Source: Clostridia bacterium (GTDB lineage: Bacteria; Bacillota; Clostridia; Oscillospirales; CAG-272). From it: a stretch of 36,057 nt of DNA. Both the position numbers and the translations under genes were made by a program. The stretch is from assembly GCA_017468385.1 (NCBI GenBank), contig JAFUIQ010000015.1:79726-115782 (forward strand). The letters run 5' to 3'. Positions 33,649-36,057 of the stretch are shown piece after piece. The stretch's first letter is position 1. Each line of letters starts with the position of its first letter. A model generated the notes under the pieces. It ran no database searches. It was not told the origin of the DNA and worked only from the letters and a program-made list of their open reading frames with translations.

Positions 33649-33676
33649 GTTCTCCTCCGATATATGTATTCAGTAT

Positions 33677-33705
33677 ATTATATCACACTCATTATCGCAA
33701 GTCAA
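33677..33705 (-). promoter_or_regulatory. strong sigma-A promoter of ruvC and downstream genes
   Basis: On the minus strand: TTGACT (33700-33705), 17-base spacer, TATAAT (33677-33682). Predicted start near 33670. It is the only obvious promoter I see before the run of ten closely packed genes ending at 21792. Confidence 0.8.
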
Positions 33706-33757
33706 TTTTTTTGATAAAACAATATTCACCAGGCTCTTCTTTTTTGTTGTGTGAAAC

Positions 33758-33786
33758 TTGACAAAAACGGTATATTGTGATACCAT
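33758..33786 (+). promoter_or_regulatory. promoter of the tRNA-Pro region
   Basis: TTGACA (33758-33763), 17-base spacer, TACCAT (33781-33786). The start near 33793 would put both tRNA-like half copies in a precursor of about 500 bases that ends with the intact tRNA-Pro and the terminator at 34301-34346. Confidence 0.55.
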
Positions 33787-33836
33787 AATGAAGTCCGGTA
33801 CGAATTGATCCCCGGGCAAGGCAAGTGAATATTCAT

Positions 33837-34033
33837 CGGGGTGTTGCCTAATGGTAAGGCGCTTAGTTTGGGAGCGTGCCTAGCAGTTACAGCCGAGATT
33901 TTACGGAAGTCCCGAAAAGCCTTTAACGGTGCGGACTTTCGGCACTTTATAAAAGCGCAAAACGGCGTGGAATTTGCGTTTGACCACAGTTTGTCCCACT
34001 TCCACGCAAAGAAAAGAAAAATTGAATAAAAAT
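33837..34033 (+). pseudogene. tRNA-Pro 5'-half remnant, unit 1
   Basis: Bases 33837-33873 copy the first 37 bases of the intact tRNA-Pro (34221 onward) with a single mismatch, up to and including the anticodon loop TTTGGGA. Then the match stops and GCGTGC follows instead of the 3' anticodon stem. The remaining 160 bases contain inverted repeats (CCGAAA 33912-33917 with TTTCGG 33937-33942; GCGTGGA 33965-33971 with TCCACGC 34001-34007) and a TTTGACCACAGTTTG stretch. No coding sequence is credible. It cannot form a working tRNA. Confidence 0.7.
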
Positions 34034-34220
34034 CGGGGTGTGGCGCAGTTGGGAGCGCGCGACATTTGGGAGCGTGCAGTCGTTTTCGGCTGTGATTTTC
34101 AAACAAGCGAGCATTCGGGCGAAAAACGGCGGAAACGCGAGCAAATCGTGATCGAGCGGCGGCGGAAAATGCGGCTTGACCACAGGTTTGACCATAGTTG
34201 AGAAAAATAACTGAATATTT
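34034..34220 (+). pseudogene. tRNA-Pro 5'-half remnant, unit 2
   Basis: Begins CGGGGTGTGGCGCAGTT, a recognisable but different tRNA-Pro acceptor and D-arm, and keeps the loop TTTGGGA (34055-34061). As in unit 1 it then switches to GCGTGC. Its tail again has a CGGCTGTGATTTT segment and TTGACCACAG followed by GTTTGACCATAG, like unit 1. It has no 3' half. The 5' part is closer to the common tRNA-Pro(UGG) sequence of Firmicutes than to the intact gene beside it. Confidence 0.65.
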
Positions 34221-34295
34221 CGGGGTGTTGCCTAATGGTAAGGCGCTTGGTTTGGGACCAAGATGGCGCAGGTTCGATTCCTGTCACTCCGACCA
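34221..34295 (+). tRNA. tRNA-Pro (anticodon UGG)
   Basis: A complete cloverleaf. The acceptor stem CGGGGTG (34221-34227) pairs with CACTCCG (34285-34291) with one G-U. The anticodon stem is CTTGG/CCAAG around the loop TTTGGGA, giving anticodon TGG. The T-arm contains GGTTCGATTCC. Discriminator A at 34292 and the CCA end is encoded (34293-34295). A terminator follows within six bases. Confidence 0.95.
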
Positions 34296-34300
34296 CATGA

Positions 34301-34346
34301 AAATAATCCGAACATTCTCTTATTTGGAGAAGCGTTCGGATTATTT
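34301..34346 (+). terminator. intrinsic terminator after tRNA-Pro
   Basis: A perfect 13-bp outer stem (34301-34313 with 34334-34346) and an inner TTCTC/GAGAA stem are followed by the T-rich TGTTTTATTT. Confidence 0.85.
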
Positions 34347-34390
34347 GTTTTATTTGAGTATCCCAACTTTAATAGTAAGAAATGAAAATA

Positions 34391-34430
34391 GCCGATACCA
34401 CGGTCTTTTGACTATGATATCGGCATTTTT
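34391..34430 (+). terminator. second terminator-like hairpin
   Basis: GCCGATA (34391-34397) pairs with TATCGGC (34418-34424), with two more pairs after a mismatch, and ATTTTT follows. It lies between the tRNA terminator and the XRE promoter and may insulate the two. Confidence 0.6.
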
Positions 34431-34447
34431 GTGCAACCGATTGTTGC

Positions 34448-34476
34448 TCGACAATATAGGTTCTTTGTGATATAAT
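34448..34476 (+). promoter_or_regulatory. promoter of the XRE-methyltransferase pair
   Basis: TCGACA (34448-34453), 17-base spacer, TATAAT (34471-34476) preceded by TGA, which makes an extended -10. Predicted start near 34483. Confidence 0.7.
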
Positions 34477-34500
34477 ATACAACGGAGGGCGGTGATATAA

Positions 34501-35199
34501 ATGTTTGATACAATGAAATTCGGCAAGGCGCTTTCAACACTTCGTAAAGAGGCCGATATGACACAAAACGAAGTGGCTGACAGGCTCAATTTGTCACGTC
34601 AAGCAATCTCGAAATATGAGCGTGGCGAAAGCTTTCCCGATATATCCATACTTGTAATGATCGCGGAACTTTTTAACGTTACGCTCGATGAACTTATAAA
34701 CTACGGAGAGCCGACAAAGGGTGAGTCTACCATCTTAAAAAATGTGGCAAAAGGAAATGCAGATATTATCGCAGAAAATATTGCGGATGTAGTAAACCTC
34801 GCGCCGCTTTTGAAGCCAAGCATTTTAACAAAGCTATCGCACCAATTTGAAAAGCAAGGTATCGATATCTCGGATATTATCACCCTTGCAGAGTATTTGA
34901 ACGACGAATCTGTTGTCACGCTGATAGAAAATGCAACCTTTGATGACATCAATGATGAACTTCTCGAAAAATTCATACCGATGCTCAACCATAACTCAAA
35001 AGAGGCTATATTCCAAAAGATATTGGACGGAGAAATGGATTGGCATTTCATAAAAGCACTTTTGCCGTATGCGGATTATATTACAACACAAATAGAAGCA
35101 GCAGTAGTGGCAGGTGCACTGCCTTGGGAAGTCCTTGATATTTTGAATGATTACTATTGGGACACGAACGGATACCGCCAAAAACAAAGCAAATCATAA
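34501..35199 (+). CDS. XRE-family helix-turn-helix regulator with helical C-terminal domain
   Basis: 232 residues. The N-terminal HTH_3 domain is clear ('MTQNEVADRLNLSRQAISKYE', with the recognition helix SRQAISKYERG). The C-terminal 150 residues are all helical in appearance, with short repeats such as 'LLKPSILTKLSHQFEKQGID' and 'ELLEKFIPMLNHNSKEAIF' that resemble HEAT-like pairs. The ligand or partner is unknown. GGAGG lies 12 bases and GGTGAT six bases before ATG 34501. It is the first of two genes separated by 13 bases. Base composition is more AT-rich than the hydrogenase or ECF regions. Confidence 0.85.
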   Translation: MFDTMKFGKALSTLRKEADMTQNEVADRLNLSRQAISKYERGESFPDISILVMIAELFNVTLDELINYGEPTKGESTILKNVAKGNADIIAENIADVVNLAPLLKPSILTKLSHQFEKQGIDISDIITLAEYLNDESVVTLIENATFDDINDELLEKFIPMLNHNSKEAIFQKILDGEMDWHFIKALLPYADYITTQIEAAVVAGALPWEVLDILNDYYWDTNGYRQKQSKS

Positions 35200-35212
35200 C
35201 ACGGAGAAAAAC

Positions 35213-36057
35213 ATGGAACATTATTATTTATGCCCGAAATGCAAATCAAAAACCTTGTTGCCACGCTGCAACTGCGGATATGAAATTCCTTTTGTTAATT
35301 CGATATACCGCTTTTTTAATGGTGCCTCAGTAAAGCTTGAAGGAGACAAACAGTATATTGGATATGACGATATCGGAGAAAATTTCGAGCCCGAAGTTAC
35401 GTATTGGGATGCAAACAATACCGAACGTTACGGTGTATATGCCGCTTGCGGTGATTTGATTGCGAAGAAGTTCGGCACGAAAATCAACGTTCTCGATTTA
35501 GGCGCAGGCCTGGGCACTGCTTCTATCCCTCTTGCAAAAAACGGAATCTATACGATTGCTGTTGACATATCGGCAGTTATGTTAGACACCGCGGCAAAAC
35601 GCGCCCAAGGACTTTATAATAATCTCATTCTCGCACAAATGAATGCCTACGATATTATGCTTCCGGATAACAGTATGGATATAGTGGTTGAAAACGCTAT
35701 GATACATCTTGTCGATGAGCCTGAACTCGTTATCAAAGAAATATCTCGTGTATTAAAGCCCGGAGGAAAGCTAATCAGATTCGGCTCCCCGGGAATGCCT
35801 ATCACGAAGGAAGAATCAGAACAAAACAAACATTGCAATGCCGTTCTATCCGATATCAGCGACCATTATTACAACTATCTTGAAGGTCACAATTATCAAA
35901 GCACGGCGTTTAATGTTGATTACAGAACGGTACTTTTACAATATTTTGAATCACCATACAATGAAATTGCCGAAGGATTTGAAGAAGTATTCACCGATAA
36001 AATGAAGTTCAGATTACACAGAATGAAAACGGGAGCTCACTCCGATTTACAAAGAAC
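35213..36057 (+). CDS. zinc-ribbon class I SAM methyltransferase (3' end outside window)
   Basis: The frame is open from ATG 35213 to the window end (281 codons) without a stop. GGAG lies six bases before the ATG. The N-terminus has a CxxC...CxC pattern (Cys7, 10, 19, 21) that looks like a small zinc ribbon. The methyltransferase core has motif I VLDLGAGLG (93-101), 'AVDIS' as motif II and 'VLKPGGKLIRFG' as the later strand-turn, as in UbiE/RlmA-type Methyltransf_11 enzymes. RlmA (23S rRNA G745/748 methyltransferase) has the same zinc-plus-SAM layout, but the similarity is only architectural. Substrate unknown. It is probably controlled with the XRE gene 13 bases upstream. Confidence 0.82.
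   Translation, partial: MEHYYLCPKCKSKTLLPRCNCGYEIPFVNSIYRFFNGASVKLEGDKQYIGYDDIGENFEPEVTYWDANNTERYGVYAACGDLIAKKFGTKINVLDLGAGLGTASIPLAKNGIYTIAVDISAVMLDTAAKRAQGLYNNLILAQMNAYDIMLPDNSMDIVVENAMIHLVDEPELVIKEISRVLKPGGKLIRFGSPGMPITKEESEQNKHCNAVLSDISDHYYNYLEGHNYQSTAFNVDYRTVLLQYFESPYNEIAEGFEEVFTDKMKFRLHRMKTGAHSDLQR

Larger units (their letters stand above)
33837..34220 (+). repeat. two diverged tandem units of tRNA-half plus tail
   Basis: The 197-base and 187-base units abut directly. Each has a tRNA-Pro 5' half, the TTTGGGA-GCGTGC junction, a C/GGC-rich middle and a TTGACCACAG-type end, and the intact tRNA-Pro follows at once. Together with the promoter segment this accounts for the gene-free interval 33649-34220. 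Confidence 0.6.

Noticed and set aside
33726-34106. Minus-strand 126-codon frame across the tRNA-half units
   Set aside because: It crosses the tRNA promoter and the half-tRNA repeats in reverse and has no motif.
33837-34220. The tandem units as a CRISPR array or satellite
   Set aside because: There are only two diverged units of about 190 bases, with tRNA-like starts and no short identical repeats or spacers.
34099-34296. Minus-strand 65-codon frame beginning MVGVTGIEPA
   Set aside because: It is antisense to tRNA-Pro and the half-tRNA unit. GIEPA-type peptides are well-known false translations of reversed tRNA genes.

Overview
The window reads as a chromosomal segment of an anaerobic, fermentative, probably spore-forming Clostridia (Firmicutes), most likely an Oscillospirales-type gut lineage. 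This rests on an NAD(P)-linked multimeric [FeFe] hydrogenase operon, a PdaA-type spore-cortex deacetylase, a ClpE-type Hsp100, an energy-coupling-factor (ECF) transporter core and a DUF5711/CvpA pair. Promoters are of the TTGACA-17-TATAAT type and Shine-Dalgarno sequences are strong (GGAGG). The lineage is inferred from gene content only.

Left part (1-8300): the 3' end of a phospho-sugar mutase, a GNAT acetyltransferase on the opposite strand, then proC with two membrane-protein genes (SpoIIM-like, DUF624). Two polysaccharide deacetylases follow on the minus strand (pdaA first), then argG-argH with a strong promoter and an ArgR-like box upstream. Most transcription units end in perfect hairpins, several of which serve both strands.

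Middle part (8300-21800): a sugar-related locus with a GH127-type glycosidase divergent from an AraC regulator, and a Gfo/Idh/MocA oxidoreductase. Next comes a ten-gene minus-strand operon from 20701 down to 12361: hndA, DRTGG, small ATPase, a sensory [FeFe]-hydrogenase-like protein, DRTGG, PHP phosphoesterase, a second ATPase, hndB, hndC, hndD. Catalytic and electron-transfer subunits flank a six-gene regulatory-looking module. An Mrp/ApbC Fe-S carrier ATPase lies just upstream.

Right part (21800-33700): a second ten-gene minus-strand run with almost no gaps: ruvC, an RlmI-like methyltransferase, ecfA1, ecfA2, ecfT, truA, DUF5711, cvpA, clpE, and finally a full-length P-type ATPase homologue whose catalytic motifs are nearly all lost. 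This apparent pseudo-ATPase, six bases behind clpE, is the most unusual gene in the window.

Right end (33700-36057): a strong promoter reads through two degenerate tandem copies of the 5' half of tRNA-Pro, then an intact tRNA-Pro(UGG). Beyond it is a more AT-rich pair, an XRE regulator and a zinc-ribbon SAM methyltransferase that runs off the end; it may be an acquired island. I saw no insertion sequence, CRISPR array, rRNA or riboswitch.
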